From Deltaproteobacteria bacterium (GTDB lineage Bacteria; Myxococcota_A; Polyangia; GCA-2747355; JADLHG01), in contig JADLHG010000042.1 of NCBI GenBank assembly GCA_020848905.1, forward strand, positions 434,001 to 498,000: DNA of 64,000 bases, in the 5' to 3' direction. The translations under genes were made by a program, and so were the position numbers. The notes beneath the pieces were generated by a model that saw nothing but the letters and a program-made list of their open reading frames with translations, was not told the DNA's origin and searched no databases. Position 1 is the stretch's first letter, and every line of letters begins with the position of its first letter. This document shows positions 1-10,281 of this stretch, one piece after another.

Positions 1-346
1 TGTCCAGGAGGTCCACGAACTCCTCGAAGTCCAGCCCCTCAAGGCCGCGCAGCGCGCGCAGGTAGACCACGTTCTTTTCCCGGTCGATGGCGAAGGCCGC
101 GTCGCTCGTGCCGAGAAAGTTGAGCTCGAGGAGCTTCCGGTAGAGCTCCTCCGGACGCCGCCTCGGGACGCGCATGATCGGGCTCAGGAACATCAGCACG
201 CGATGGTCCTCGAGCACGTTGATCCCGACGGTCGCGCTCCCGCGCTGGACCGACGAGTGGCCCTCGGCATTCAAGGGCTCGAGCTCCACCCCGACGAGCT
301 CGCCGAAGCGCCTGAGGTAGCCGTCGATCGTCTCGCGATAGCTCAT
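1..346 (-). CDS. YbjN / CesT-like small protein (3' end outside window)
   Basis: The gene starts at an ATG at 346 and runs off the left edge; about 115 residues are visible. It opens MSYRETIDGYLRRFGELVGV and continues with alternating beta strands (VGINVLEDHRVLMFLSP), a PEELYRKLLELNFLG helix and an acidic end (LEGLDFEEFVDLLD). This strand-helix pattern fits the YbjN/type III secretion chaperone-like fold, which usually spans 120-160 residues, so little is probably missing. It follows the glycosyltransferase by 23 bases and is likely the last visible gene of the mtnP-led operon. No type III secretion genes are nearby, so a chaperone role for secretion is not implied. The fold assignment rests on pattern only; function is unknown. 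Confidence 0.7.
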   Translation of the reverse strand, partial: MSYRETIDGYLRRFGELVGVELEPLNAEGHSSVQRGSATVGINVLEDHRVLMFLSPIMRVPRRRPEELYRKLLELNFLGTSDAAFAIDREKNVVYLRALRGLEGLDFEEFVDLLD

Positions 347-369
347 CGTCCCGCGGGCTCCGTTTCGCC

Positions 370-1437
370 CTACTCCTCGTGGCGCGGAGGGCTCGCCACC
401 TCACCGAGGAGCCGGTCCAGCGCGCCGAGGATCAGCGTGTTCCCATCCTGCGCGTAGCTCGCGAGCGCCTGCCGGTACTCCTCGAGGCGCTCGCAGAAGG
501 CCTCCACCGCGGGGGCCGAGAGCTCCTCCGCGTAGGCTCCGTAGTGCAGCTTCTCGAGGTAGAGCGCGTTCAGAATCTGCTCGAACTGTTTCCGGAGCGG
601 CACGGCCAGGAGCGGCTTGCCGAGGTAGATGGCCTCCCCCATGAGCGAGAAGCCGCCGGTGGCGAGGACCCCGCGACACGAGGCGAGGTCCTCGATGAAG
701 CCATCCTCGGAGAAGGGGCGCAGGTGCACGTTCCCGAGCCGCTCCTCCCGGCCGAAGCCGTAGACCCGACACGGCACCCCGGTGGCCTTCAGGATCTCGA
801 GGAGGGCCGTGTTGCTCGTCGAGGTCTGATAGACGAGCAGGTGCTCGCCCAGCGAACGCTCGGCCTGCAAGATGCGGCGCCGCAGGATCGGCGGATAGAG
901 GCTCGTGCGCTCCTTGCGCACGGGGGGGAAGAAGAAGCTCGTGATCAGGTAGTGGTAGCACCCCGGAAGCTTGCTCTTCACGATCCCCTTGGCGATCTGG
1001 AAGTCCTGCTCGTGCTCCGGACCGATGCGGATGTCCAGCTCGCAGCGATTCAGGACCTGCATGTTGTCGATCGAGATCACCGGCACGCCGTGGTGCTTGC
1101 CGAACATGTACGCGAAGCTCTCGAAGTCGCTCACCACGGCCTCGGGCTGGAAGCGCTCGCTGAGCTGCCGGAAGGCGTCGAAGTTGGTAGAGACCAGCGT
1201 CGGCAACCGCTTGAGGAAGTCCCAGAAGGTGGCGCTACGGTCGACCTGGTTGTTCTCGTAGGTCATCCGCAGCCCTTCGATCTCGATCACGTCGGGGAAG
1301 TGCTGCTTGAGGTAGGCGTGGGCGCGCCCCGAGACGACAATCTGCAGCTCGTGGCGCTGCACGAGGTGATTCAGGATCACGCGACTGCGCGTGGCGTGTC
1401 CCATCCCTTCGCCCACCACCCCATAGAGGATCTTCAC
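370..1437 (-). CDS. MJ1255-type glycosyltransferase (GT-B fold)
   Basis: This 355-residue protein begins at a GTG whose bases overlap the TsaE stop codon (GTGA), the sign of translational coupling. The start MKILYGVVGEGMGHATRS has the glycine-rich loop seen at the N-terminus of MurG-like and MJ1255/VC2487-type GT-B enzymes. The C-terminal half has ATGGFSLMGEAIYLGKPLLA, matching the nucleotide-sugar-binding region where a GG motif precedes E and GKP. A longer reading frame extends upstream, but that part lies over tsaE in another frame and is not real. Such enzymes move a sugar from a nucleotide donor to a lipid or surface glycan; donor and acceptor cannot be read here. No membrane segment is evident, so it is probably cytoplasmic or membrane-associated. 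Confidence 0.82.
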   Translation of the reverse strand: MKILYGVVGEGMGHATRSRVILNHLVQRHELQIVVSGRAHAYLKQHFPDVIEIEGLRMTYENNQVDRSATFWDFLKRLPTLVSTNFDAFRQLSERFQPEAVVSDFESFAYMFGKHHGVPVISIDNMQVLNRCELDIRIGPEHEQDFQIAKGIVKSKLPGCYHYLITSFFFPPVRKERTSLYPPILRRRILQAERSLGEHLLVYQTSTSNTALLEILKATGVPCRVYGFGREERLGNVHLRPFSEDGFIEDLASCRGVLATGGFSLMGEAIYLGKPLLAVPLRKQFEQILNALYLEKLHYGAYAEELSAPAVEAFCERLEEYRQALASYAQDGNTLILGALDRLLGEVASPPRHEE

Positions 1438-1907
1438 GGGAGCTCTCCTTTCCAGCGCACGGCGAGCGCCGCGTGCGCCTCGTCCGTGGCCCGCACCAGG
1501 ACGCGTCGCGACGCGTCCCCCGTCACCAGGAAGGTCAGTTCCAGTCGCCCCGGCGGCTGCTCCTCCGGGAAGCGATCGAACCACTCCACGAGGCAGGCCC
1601 CGGGCCCGCCGTAGCTGTCGACGACGCCCACCTCGACCAGGTCCGTCGCGCTGCCCAGTCGATAGAGGTCGATGTGCACGAGGGGGACGCGCCCGGGATA
1701 CTCGTTGATCAGCGTGAAGGTCGGGCTGGCCACGTAGATCTCGGGGGGGACGGCGGCCCCCTCCGCGACGCCTCGGACGAAGCAGGTCTTGCCCGCCCCC
1801 AGGTCCCCGATGAGCCCAACGACGAGGCCCGGCTCGAGCACGCGTCCGAGCGCCGCACCGAGCGCCACGGTGGCATCCTCGGAGGTGGCCGTCAGCTCGA
1901 AGAACAC
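1434..1907 (-). CDS. tsaE: tRNA threonylcarbamoyladenosine biosynthesis ATPase TsaE
   Basis: TsaE is the ATPase that works with TsaB and TsaD to install N6-threonylcarbamoyladenosine at position 37 of ANN-decoding tRNAs. The 157-residue product, starting at GTG, has the P-loop GDLGAGKT at about residues 35-42, the family signature SPTFTLINEY, then HIDLYRL and a late VEWFDRFPE (the family's conserved VEW motif). Length is normal for the family. The gene sits 26 bases after the small Cys-tailed protein and overlaps the glycosyltransferase start by four bases. TsaB and TsaD are not in this window. Assignment is firm from the motif set. Confidence 0.95.
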   Translation of the reverse strand: MFFELTATSEDATVALGAALGRVLEPGLVVGLIGDLGAGKTCFVRGVAEGAAVPPEIYVASPTFTLINEYPGRVPLVHIDLYRLGSATDLVEVGVVDSYGGPGACLVEWFDRFPEEQPPGRLELTFLVTGDASRRVLVRATDEAHAALAVRWKGELP

Positions 1908-1933
1908 GGGGCTGGAAGGCGGCAGCGCCGCGG

Positions 1934-2314
1934 CTAGCCGCAGCTGTCCACGTCGTTGCGGCAGCAGCGCAGCTCGGGAATGGCGTAGCAGCGGCGCACC
2001 ACCTCGTGGTGACGAAAGCCGCAGGCCTCGCGCTGCACGATGAGCTGCCGGTACGCTCCCGCCGCTGCCTCCCGCAGGTGGTTGTAGGCCGCGACACCGA
2101 GGTCCATTTCGTCGAGGAGCTCCTCGCGCGTCAACTCGGACAGCCCGGGGAGAAAGAGCGTCTGGTCCAGCCGGTCCAGATCCTTCTCGAGCGTCCCCAT
2201 CTCGTCGAGGATCCGCTCGAGCCGCTGCCCCGTTCGGTCGAGGGCCCCCATGCGCTCCTCGAGCAGCACCACCGGGTCCAGCGTCGTCACGTCGTTGTGG
2301 GTCAGCATCGTCAT
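1934..2314 (-). CDS. Small helical protein with Cys-rich tail, unknown function
   Basis: I do not recognise this 126-residue protein. The ATG start at 2314 overlaps the PfkB kinase stop codon (ATGA), which supports both start and expression. The first two thirds are charged and helical with heptad-like leucines (DRTGQRLERILDEMGTLEKD, DRLDQTLFLPGLSELTREEL), likely a coiled coil. The C-terminal 25 residues hold four cysteines: CGFRHHEVVRRC, then CC and a final CG, with two histidines in between. That tail could bind a metal or form disulfides; it does not match a zinc ribbon I know. No signal peptide is visible, so it is probably cytoplasmic. Confidence 0.72.
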   Translation of the reverse strand: MTMLTHNDVTTLDPVVLLEERMGALDRTGQRLERILDEMGTLEKDLDRLDQTLFLPGLSELTREELLDEMDLGVAAYNHLREAAAGAYRQLIVQREACGFRHHEVVRRCYAIPELRCCRNDVDSCG

Positions 2315-3228
2315 AGCCTCACTTCCTCGAACCGCACCAACCGCGCGAAGGCCTGGCACCGCTCGAGAAGCGCCGACTCCTCGAGGGTACGAAACCGGTC
2401 CACACTGAAGTCCTCCACCGCGAAGGACGCCGTCGCGCTGCCAAACACCATCGCCCGCCTCAGGTTCGCCGGGCCCAGATCCCCGGTGCGAGCCAAATAA
2501 GACATGAAGCCGCCCGCAAAGCAATCCCCCGCGCCAGTGGGGTCCACCACGTTCTCCAGCGGAAAGGCCGGGACCCAGAAGATCCCCTCGTCACCGTAGA
2601 GCATGGCCCCGGCGTCGCCCCGCTTGACGATGACGCGCTTCACGCCGAGGAGGCGGATGGCAGCCACCGCCTTGACCAGGTTCGCCTGTCCCGAGAGCAG
2701 CCGCGCCTCCTCGTCGTTCAGGATGAGGAGGTCGACCGACCGCAGCACCTCCTTCACCGCGTCGAGGTGCCGGTCGCGCAGCCAGAAGTTCATCGTGTCG
2801 CAGGCGACGAGGCGTGGCCGCTCTACCTGACGGAGCACGTCGAGCTGCAGCGCGGGGTCGATGTTCGCGAGGAACACGAAGTTCGAGTCCCGGTAGCTCG
2901 CCGGCAGCGTGGGGCGAAAGTGCTCGAACACGTTCAGCTGCGTGTCGAGCGTCTCGCGGTCCACCATGTTCGGCAGGTACCGCCCCGCCCACCGGAAGGT
3001 GCGACCGGCGACGCGCTGCAGGCCCTGCAGGTCCACCCCGCGCCGCGCCAGGAACTCTATGTGTTCGACGGGGAAGTCCTCGCCCACCACGGCCACGAGC
3101 CGCACGGGCACGAGCAGGGACGCGACGGTGGCGAAGAAAGAAGCCGACCCCCCGAGCACCTCGTCCCGCCCCTCGACGGGGGTTTCGACGGAATCGAGGG
3201 CCACACTGCCTACGACGAGAAGGCTCAT
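2311..3228 (-). CDS. PfkB/ribokinase-family sugar or nucleoside kinase
   Basis: This 305-residue protein belongs to the ribokinase/PfkB superfamily, which phosphorylates sugars or nucleosides with ATP. It opens MSLLVVGSVALDSVETP, has the N-terminal substrate-lid region with GGSASFFA, and carries the catalytic C-terminal signature DPTGAGDCFAGGFM with the anion hole and catalytic Asp. Length is typical. It begins two bases after the methylthioadenosine phosphorylase stop, so the two are almost certainly cotranscribed. That pairing suggests a substrate linked to methylthioadenosine, adenosine or pentose salvage, but the specificity residues cannot be read with confidence and the substrate is inference. 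Confidence 0.85.
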   Translation of the reverse strand: MSLLVVGSVALDSVETPVEGRDEVLGGSASFFATVASLLVPVRLVAVVGEDFPVEHIEFLARRGVDLQGLQRVAGRTFRWAGRYLPNMVDRETLDTQLNVFEHFRPTLPASYRDSNFVFLANIDPALQLDVLRQVERPRLVACDTMNFWLRDRHLDAVKEVLRSVDLLILNDEEARLLSGQANLVKAVAAIRLLGVKRVIVKRGDAGAMLYGDEGIFWVPAFPLENVVDPTGAGDCFAGGFMSYLARTGDLGPANLRRAMVFGSATASFAVEDFSVDRFRTLEESALLERCQAFARLVRFEEVRL

Positions 3229-3230
3229 CG

Positions 3231-4091
3231 CTATTCCTCCTCGCCGAGGATCAGAGCCAGCTTGCGTCGGGTCTGCGCGTTGAGCGAGCCACGATCGGTG
3301 ATCACCGCGTGCCGGGGAGCGTCGGCGCAAGCGCAAGACCGTTCGGCGGGCACGGCCAGCGCCGCGCGTGCGATGACCTGCCGCGCGGTGTCGACGTTGT
3401 GCCGCAGGGTCTCGAGCACGCTGCTCACGGAGACGTCCTCCTCGTCCTGGTGCCAGCAATCGTAGTCGGTGGCCATGGCGATGGTCGTGTAGCAAAGCCC
3501 CGCTTCGCGCGCGAGCTTCGCCTCGGTCACGTTCGTCATGCCGATCACGTCCACCCCCCAGCTGCGGTAGATGCGCGACTCCGCTCGCGTCGAGAACTGC
3601 GGCCCCTCGATGCAGATGTACGTCCCGCCCCGGTGGAAGCGCGCGCCGACCGATTCGGCGGCCTTCACGACCACCTCGGCGAGGTTCGGACAGATCGGGT
3701 CGGCGAAGGGGACGTGGCCCACCACTCCGTCGCCGAAGAAGGTGGCCTGCCGCCCTTTCGTCCGGTCGTAGAACTGGTCCACGATGACCATGTCCCCGGG
3801 GCGAATCTCCTCGCGCATGCTTCCCACGGCGCTGACGGAGATGACCCAGCGCGCCCCCAGCTGCAGGAACCCGTGGATGTTGGCGCGGTAGTTCAGCTCG
3901 CTCGGCGAGAAGCGATGCCCTCGGCCGTGGCGCGGCAGGAAGACGAGGGTCCGGCCCTCGAGCTCCCCCATCAGGTACTCGTCGGAGGGATCGCCGAAGG
4001 GCGTCTCCACCTTCACGTGACGCACCTCGGTGAGCCCCGCGAGCTGGTACAGCCCACTTCCTCCAATGACGCCGATAATTTGGCGGCCCAT
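3231..4091 (-). CDS. mtnP: S-methyl-5'-thioadenosine phosphorylase
   Basis: The enzyme splits methylthioadenosine with phosphate to adenine and 5-methylthioribose-1-phosphate, recycling the by-product of polyamine or homoserine-lactone synthesis. The 286-residue form begins MGRQIIGVIGGSGLYQL, with the GGSG phosphate-binding turn. It has PRHGRGHRFSPSELNYRANI, the GPQFSTRAESR motif, and MTNVTEAKLAREAG followed by ATDYDCWH, the sequence that separates methylthioadenosine from purine-nucleoside phosphorylases. I chose 4091 because AGGA lies nine bases upstream; an ATG at 4100 would add three residues. The C-terminal part (about residue 230 on) includes CACADAPRHAV. It is the first gene of the minus-strand operon. 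Confidence 0.93.
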   Translation of the reverse strand: MGRQIIGVIGGSGLYQLAGLTEVRHVKVETPFGDPSDEYLMGELEGRTLVFLPRHGRGHRFSPSELNYRANIHGFLQLGARWVISVSAVGSMREEIRPGDMVIVDQFYDRTKGRQATFFGDGVVGHVPFADPICPNLAEVVVKAAESVGARFHRGGTYICIEGPQFSTRAESRIYRSWGVDVIGMTNVTEAKLAREAGLCYTTIAMATDYDCWHQDEEDVSVSSVLETLRHNVDTARQVIARAALAVPAERSCACADAPRHAVITDRGSLNAQTRRKLALILGEEE

Positions 4092-4119
4092 GCGCTCCAT
4101 TCCTGCTGTTGGCGGGGCA

Positions 4120-4148
4120 TGCCTACCACGCGGCATAGGACCGGTCAA
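4120..4148 (-). promoter_or_regulatory. Candidate sigma70 promoter for mtnP operon
   Basis: Read on the minus strand, TTGACC (4148-4143) is followed after 17 bases by TAGGCA (4125-4120). The -35 matches consensus at five of six bases, the -10 is weak. It lies 28 bases before the mtnP start. The same TTGACC plus TAGGC(N) pairing occurs before the gene at 9477, which lends it some support. Confidence 0.4.
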
Positions 4149-4228
4149 TCGAGGCCCGCTGCAGATGCGCGCCGGCCCGCACGTGGTGCGCTCTCGGCAC
4201 GAAGGGTGCTCCGCGCTAAGCTGCAGAG

Positions 4229-6481
<2,253 letters not shown>

Positions 6482-6569
6482 TCCGAGCCGCAGGAGCGCC
6501 GGGGCTAGCCTGAGCTTCTCTCGACGAGTGAAGGGCCTGCCGCGCCGAACGGCCCGCGGCGATCGGGAG

Positions 6570-7997
6570 CTACTTGGCGGGCTTGTCGCGGGGAATTCGC
6601 TTCGTCGCCGACAGGGGGGCGCGGATGCTGCGGTTCAGGATCCCGCGCTCACCCGGGGTCTCCGCCATCCGCACGACCTTTCCCGCGGGACGCCCCTCGG
6701 CAGCAGGCGTCGCCCCCTCCGGCTTCGCCTCCGGCTTCACCTCCGCCTTGGCCGCCTCGGGAGCCTTGCCCTCGGCGTCCCCGAACACGAGGTCACCGAA
6801 CCGATCCAGCTTGTGGAAGTCGGGCACGAGCGGCGGCGACCAGCCGGCCGCGATCTGTCCCCCCTTCTCCGGCTTGTCCATCCGGAAGAAATTGATCTTC
6901 CAGCTGTCGCCAGCCTTCGGCGGGACCTTCAGCTCGTACTTGCCGCGCCCCTTCGCGTCCTCCCAGGGAATGGCCACCTCCACCGTCCAGCCCTTGTCCT
7001 TGTCCCCTCGCTTCGTCGCCGTGCCGTCCACCGCGACCTTGGCCTTGAGCTTGCCGTCCCAGTCGTTCTGGTTCTTGCGGTACTCCGGCAGGTAGCTGTC
7101 GAAGATCGTGCCGTGCGGGTTCACCTGGAGCTCGATGTAGTCCTTCCCGTCGTTGTTCGCGTCGAGGAAGATCTCCACCGCCTCCTGGGTCCAGAGATGA
7201 TCGTCCCGCTTCTTGAAGTCGCTCCAGACGTCCTCGTCTTTGCAGTCGAAGGCCACGTAGAGGTACTTGTCGTCGTAGGCCACCTTGGCTTCGGTCGCAA
7301 TCGGCACCGCCCCGCCGGTCATCGTGTCCACGAAGAGCCCGGACGAGACGGCCTTCTTCCAGACCTCGTCGTCCAGCTTACCGTCGAGCTTCACCGGCTT
7401 GGTGGCCTTGGCCGCGACCAGTCGCTTCACAGGGGCCGGCGCCGGCGCCTTGCCGCCCTTCACCGGTAGCGTCACGGCGAGGATGCGTCCCTCCTTGTCT
7501 TGCGCGCCCTTCACCACTTTCATCCGGTCCTTGCCCTTCCAGAGCCCGGTGTAGACCTCCACCTGGCTCGCCCCCCAGTCGTTCGGCAGCGTGACCGTGT
7601 GCGCGTCGCGGATGATCTCTCCCGGCTTCCATTGCGCGACGGCGTAGCGGTTGCCGATCGCCTTGTGGTCCGCGTTGATGAACTTCTTCTTGCTCGGGTC
7701 GTTGATGTGCACGAAGAGCTTCCAGTCCGGCGCGGCCTTCTCCACCTTCCAGTAGTGGGTGAGCGTGAAGGGCTGCCCCGGCGTGACCTCGTCCTTGTCG
7801 ACGTCCACCCCGAGGTAGGTGATCTTCCCGTCGAGCTCCGCGTTCACCTTGTGTTTGATCGCGGGCGGCGCGGCCAGGATGTTCTGCTTGATGACCTTCA
7901 AGTCCTCCTCGGTCGGCCCCCGCTCCGACTCCTGCTCCACGCAGCCGGCGGCGAAGACCGCCAGCACCCCGAAGGCAACCCAACGCAGACGCGACAT
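6570..7997 (-). CDS. Lipoprotein with C-terminal CBM9/DOMON-like domain
   Basis: The 475-residue product has a lipoprotein signal (hydrophobic run, then FAAGC with the lipidated Cys at about 19) and a strong ribosome site, AGGAGG, before the ATG at 7997. Residues 20-190 form a beta-rich domain with TYLGVDVDKDEVTPGQPFTL and HYWKVEKAAPDW. Residues about 200-405 resemble the carbohydrate-binding family 9 fold: LDGKLDDEVWKKA, YLYVAFDCKDEDVWS, EAVEIFLDANNDGKDYIELQ, WTVEVAIPWED. The last 70 residues are low-complexity and rich in Ala, Pro, Glu and Lys. It probably sits on the outer or inner membrane surface and binds a sugar or cofactor; no catalytic motif is seen. Monocistronic. Confidence 0.82.
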   Translation of the reverse strand: MSRLRWVAFGVLAVFAAGCVEQESERGPTEEDLKVIKQNILAAPPAIKHKVNAELDGKITYLGVDVDKDEVTPGQPFTLTHYWKVEKAAPDWKLFVHINDPSKKKFINADHKAIGNRYAVAQWKPGEIIRDAHTVTLPNDWGASQVEVYTGLWKGKDRMKVVKGAQDKEGRILAVTLPVKGGKAPAPAPVKRLVAAKATKPVKLDGKLDDEVWKKAVSSGLFVDTMTGGAVPIATEAKVAYDDKYLYVAFDCKDEDVWSDFKKRDDHLWTQEAVEIFLDANNDGKDYIELQVNPHGTIFDSYLPEYRKNQNDWDGKLKAKVAVDGTATKRGDKDKGWTVEVAIPWEDAKGRGKYELKVPPKAGDSWKINFFRMDKPEKGGQIAAGWSPPLVPDFHKLDRFGDLVFGDAEGKAPEAAKAEVKPEAKPEGATPAAEGRPAGKVVRMAETPGERGILNRSIRAPLSATKRIPRDKPAK

Positions 7998-8154
7998 CGT
8001 GCGACCTCCTCTGCTCCGTCCCGGTTCCGGCGACAGATGATGACGATAAGCCCGCTTCAGGCCCCCCCGTACGGCAGGGCCAACGTGACACGCGACGACT
8101 TAGCCTAGCGCTGCGGAAAATTCAAGGCGCCCCTCGGCGGGGTCCCGGGGCGCG

Positions 8155-9477
8155 TCAGATGAGGAGTCCGTCCTCGACCGGGACGGAGGGCCCGGCGGCA
8201 GCAGCCGTCGTGGCCTGCTCGCGCTCCATGGCCAGACGGTAGGCGTGCGCCAGCACCTCGGGGAACTCCGCCACGCAGGCGTTGAAGCTCTCGCGCGGCA
8301 GGCAGAGCACGACCGTCTTCCGGCAGGCGGTGACCGTCGCCGTGGCCGGGCGTCGCTGCAGCAGCGAGATCTCGCCGAAGACCTGGCCGGTTCCGAGGTG
8401 CGCGAGAGCCAGCGCCTCCCCCCCCTCGACCTTCGAGACCTCCACCTCGCCGCTCAACACGACGTAGAGGCCCTCCCCCTCCTCCCCCTCGGCGAGGACC
8501 TGTTCCCCCGGGGCGAAGACCAGCGAAACGAAGTGCGAGACGAGGTCCTCGCGCCGCTCGGGATCCAGCATCGCGAAGAGGGGCGAGGTGGCGAGGAGAT
8601 TCCGCACCATGCGCTCCCGCGTGTGACTGGCGAGCACGTGCGCCACGCCGGGGCTGCGTTCGGCGAGCGTCACGACCCCCTGCCGGTCGAGCTCGAAGAG
8701 CAGCGTCGGGGAGTGGCAGACCACACGGGCCGCGCGCGGAGAGTCGGACAGGAGCGCCATCTCGCCGAAGAAGGCCCCCGAGCGGAGGAAGGCCAGGTGC
8801 ACACCGTCGCGCGTCACCTCCACTACCCCCCGAACCAGCACGAAGAACGACGTGCCATCGGCCCCCTGCTCGATCACCACCTCGCCGGGTGGAAGCGCGC
8901 GCAGCGCCATCAACGGGAAGACCTCCGCCAGATCCTTGGGCGACAGCTCGCTGAAGAGCGCGAAGTGCGTTGCGCCCCCCGCGTGCCCCTTCGACGAACT
9001 CGCCTCGAAGGCCCGCAGCGCCCGCGCGCACGCGTCGCTCGCCGACTCGCGCAGGACGCGGGGGTCGCGCGAGACGGCCTCGCCGACGGCGATGGTGCGC
9101 GGCGGGCCGGCGGGAGGTGGAGGCGGCGGGCGTCCCGCATCCTTGCGCGTCGTGCCCCCGAAGTCCTTCGCCAGGGCGGCCACCGCGCGCCCGCCCGCGG
9201 CCTCGTCGAGCGACTGGAGCTCCTTGACCGCGGCCAGCGCGAGCAGGAGCTGCCCGGCCCCCGACAGCGCCGCCACGATGCGCGCCAGCGCCTGCGCCGC
9301 CTCGTCGCGCTCGCCGAGCCGGCCAAGCCCGAGCGCCGTCCGATACCAGACGTAGAAGTCCGACGGATCCGCCTCGAGCAACGCCACGTAGTACCCGAGC
9401 GCCTCGGGAAGCTCACCCCGGGCGAAGGCGAGGTCAGCCGCCTCGAGAAGCTCGCTATCGGTGGCCGTCGTGGTCAT
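8155..9477 (-). CDS. Protein with TPR-like N-terminus and two cyclic-nucleotide-binding domains
   Basis: The 440-residue protein has a helical TPR-like N-terminus (residues 1-90), a Pro-rich linker near 120, then two CNB domains (about 170-285 and 290-405). Domain 1 has FFGEMALLSDSPRAARV, which retains the Arg that contacts the cyclic-nucleotide phosphate. Domain 2 has FGEISLLQRRPATATV, where that Arg is Ala, so it may not bind ligand. No DNA-binding helix-turn-helix follows, so it is not a CRP-like regulator. No membrane segment is visible. It probably reads cAMP or c-di-GMP-type signals and passes them on by protein contact; the partner is unknown. It stands as its own unit downstream of a candidate leaderless promoter. 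Confidence 0.85.
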   Translation of the reverse strand: MTTTATDSELLEAADLAFARGELPEALGYYVALLEADPSDFYVWYRTALGLGRLGERDEAAQALARIVAALSGAGQLLLALAAVKELQSLDEAAGGRAVAALAKDFGGTTRKDAGRPPPPPPAGPPRTIAVGEAVSRDPRVLRESASDACARALRAFEASSSKGHAGGATHFALFSELSPKDLAEVFPLMALRALPPGEVVIEQGADGTSFFVLVRGVVEVTRDGVHLAFLRSGAFFGEMALLSDSPRAARVVCHSPTLLFELDRQGVVTLAERSPGVAHVLASHTRERMVRNLLATSPLFAMLDPERREDLVSHFVSLVFAPGEQVLAEGEEGEGLYVVLSGEVEVSKVEGGEALALAHLGTGQVFGEISLLQRRPATATVTACRKTVVLCLPRESFNACVAEFPEVLAHAYRLAMEREQATTAAAAGPSVPVEDGLLI

Positions 9478-9484
9478 CGGTCGG

Positions 9485-9514
9485 AGCCTACGGCCGCGAT
9501 CGAAGGACGGTCAA
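9485..9514 (-). promoter_or_regulatory. Candidate promoter, leaderless start of CNB gene
   Basis: On the minus strand TTGACC (9514-9509), an 18-base spacer and TAGGCT (9490-9485) are followed by exactly seven bases and then the ATG at 9477. Transcription would begin at or next to the start codon, and no Shine-Dalgarno is present. Confidence 0.45.
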
Positions 9515-10276
9515 TCAGAATGACAGGATGAGGCCGGCCGGACGACGCTGCGGCGGGGAGGCCGTTCCACCCGTCGCCGCCGTGGCGATGATGAAGGAGG
9601 TGATCGCCACGCCCGCGCCGATCCCCACCCAGAACCACCACTGCCGGTAGGCCGGCGCATCTACCCGACGGCGACGCGCGGGCGCGACCGGGAAATAGGC
9701 CTCGCGCCTTTCCCGCTGCAGCGTCGCCTCGTGCGGAAAATCACGGGAGGCGAGTCGCCTCGGCCCCACGGCCCGCGGGAGCCCCGGGGGAGGCAGCGCC
9801 GCCGGCCCGGCGCGAAGCGGCTCGCGCGCGGCAGCGACCGCGGGCTGGCTCGCCGGCTGCGTGGCCGGTTGAGACGCCGCGCCTCGGTTCTCGAGGTCTG
9901 CGTAGGGGTCCGCGGAGCGGCTCCGCAGCGCCTTGAGCCGCGTCTCGACCTCGGCCCGCTTCGCCGCCTCGGGCGCACTGCCGAGATATCGCTCGTAGTA
10001 GCGGATCGCCTCCGCGTTCTCGCCCAGCCGGTCGTGACAGCGCGCCAGGTTGTAGTCCAGGATCGGCGAGGGCGCGAGCGCTCCCGCCTTGCGAAAGGCC
10101 GCCTTGGCCCGCGCGTAGCGGCCGGCGTCGTAGTGGGCCTTCCCGTCGAGAAAGAGCCGTCGCGCCTCCTCCCGTGCGGCCGTGGCCAGCGCCGGCGGAA
10201 GAGCCCAGGCCACCTCGCCTCCGAGGAGCACGAGACACAGGACCGCGGTGGTTCGTATCGGGGATCGCATAGGCAT
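9515..10276 (-). CDS. Exported TPR protein with C-terminal membrane anchor
   Basis: This 253-residue protein begins with a signal-like segment (TTAVLCLVLLGGEVAWA), followed by TPR units around residues 35-110 (KAHYDAGRYARAKAAFRKAG; NLARCHDRLGENAEAIRYYE). A low-complexity Pro/Gln/Ala linker follows, and near the end a membrane segment (WWFWVGIGAGVAITSFIIATAA). It lies five bases after the kinase stop at 10282, so the two are cotranscribed. This signal-TPR-linker-membrane layout is common in myxobacteria beside PEGA kinases. It likely acts in the envelope as a scaffold or kinase partner; this is inference from layout. An ATG at 10270 is an alternative start. Confidence 0.8.
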   Translation of the reverse strand: MPMRSPIRTTAVLCLVLLGGEVAWALPPALATAAREEARRLFLDGKAHYDAGRYARAKAAFRKAGALAPSPILDYNLARCHDRLGENAEAIRYYERYLGSAPEAAKRAEVETRLKALRSRSADPYADLENRGAASQPATQPASQPAVAAAREPLRAGPAALPPPGLPRAVGPRRLASRDFPHEATLQRERREAYFPVAPARRRRVDAPAYRQWWFWVGIGAGVAITSFIIATAATGGTASPPQRRPAGLILSF

Positions 10277-10281
10277 CTCGG

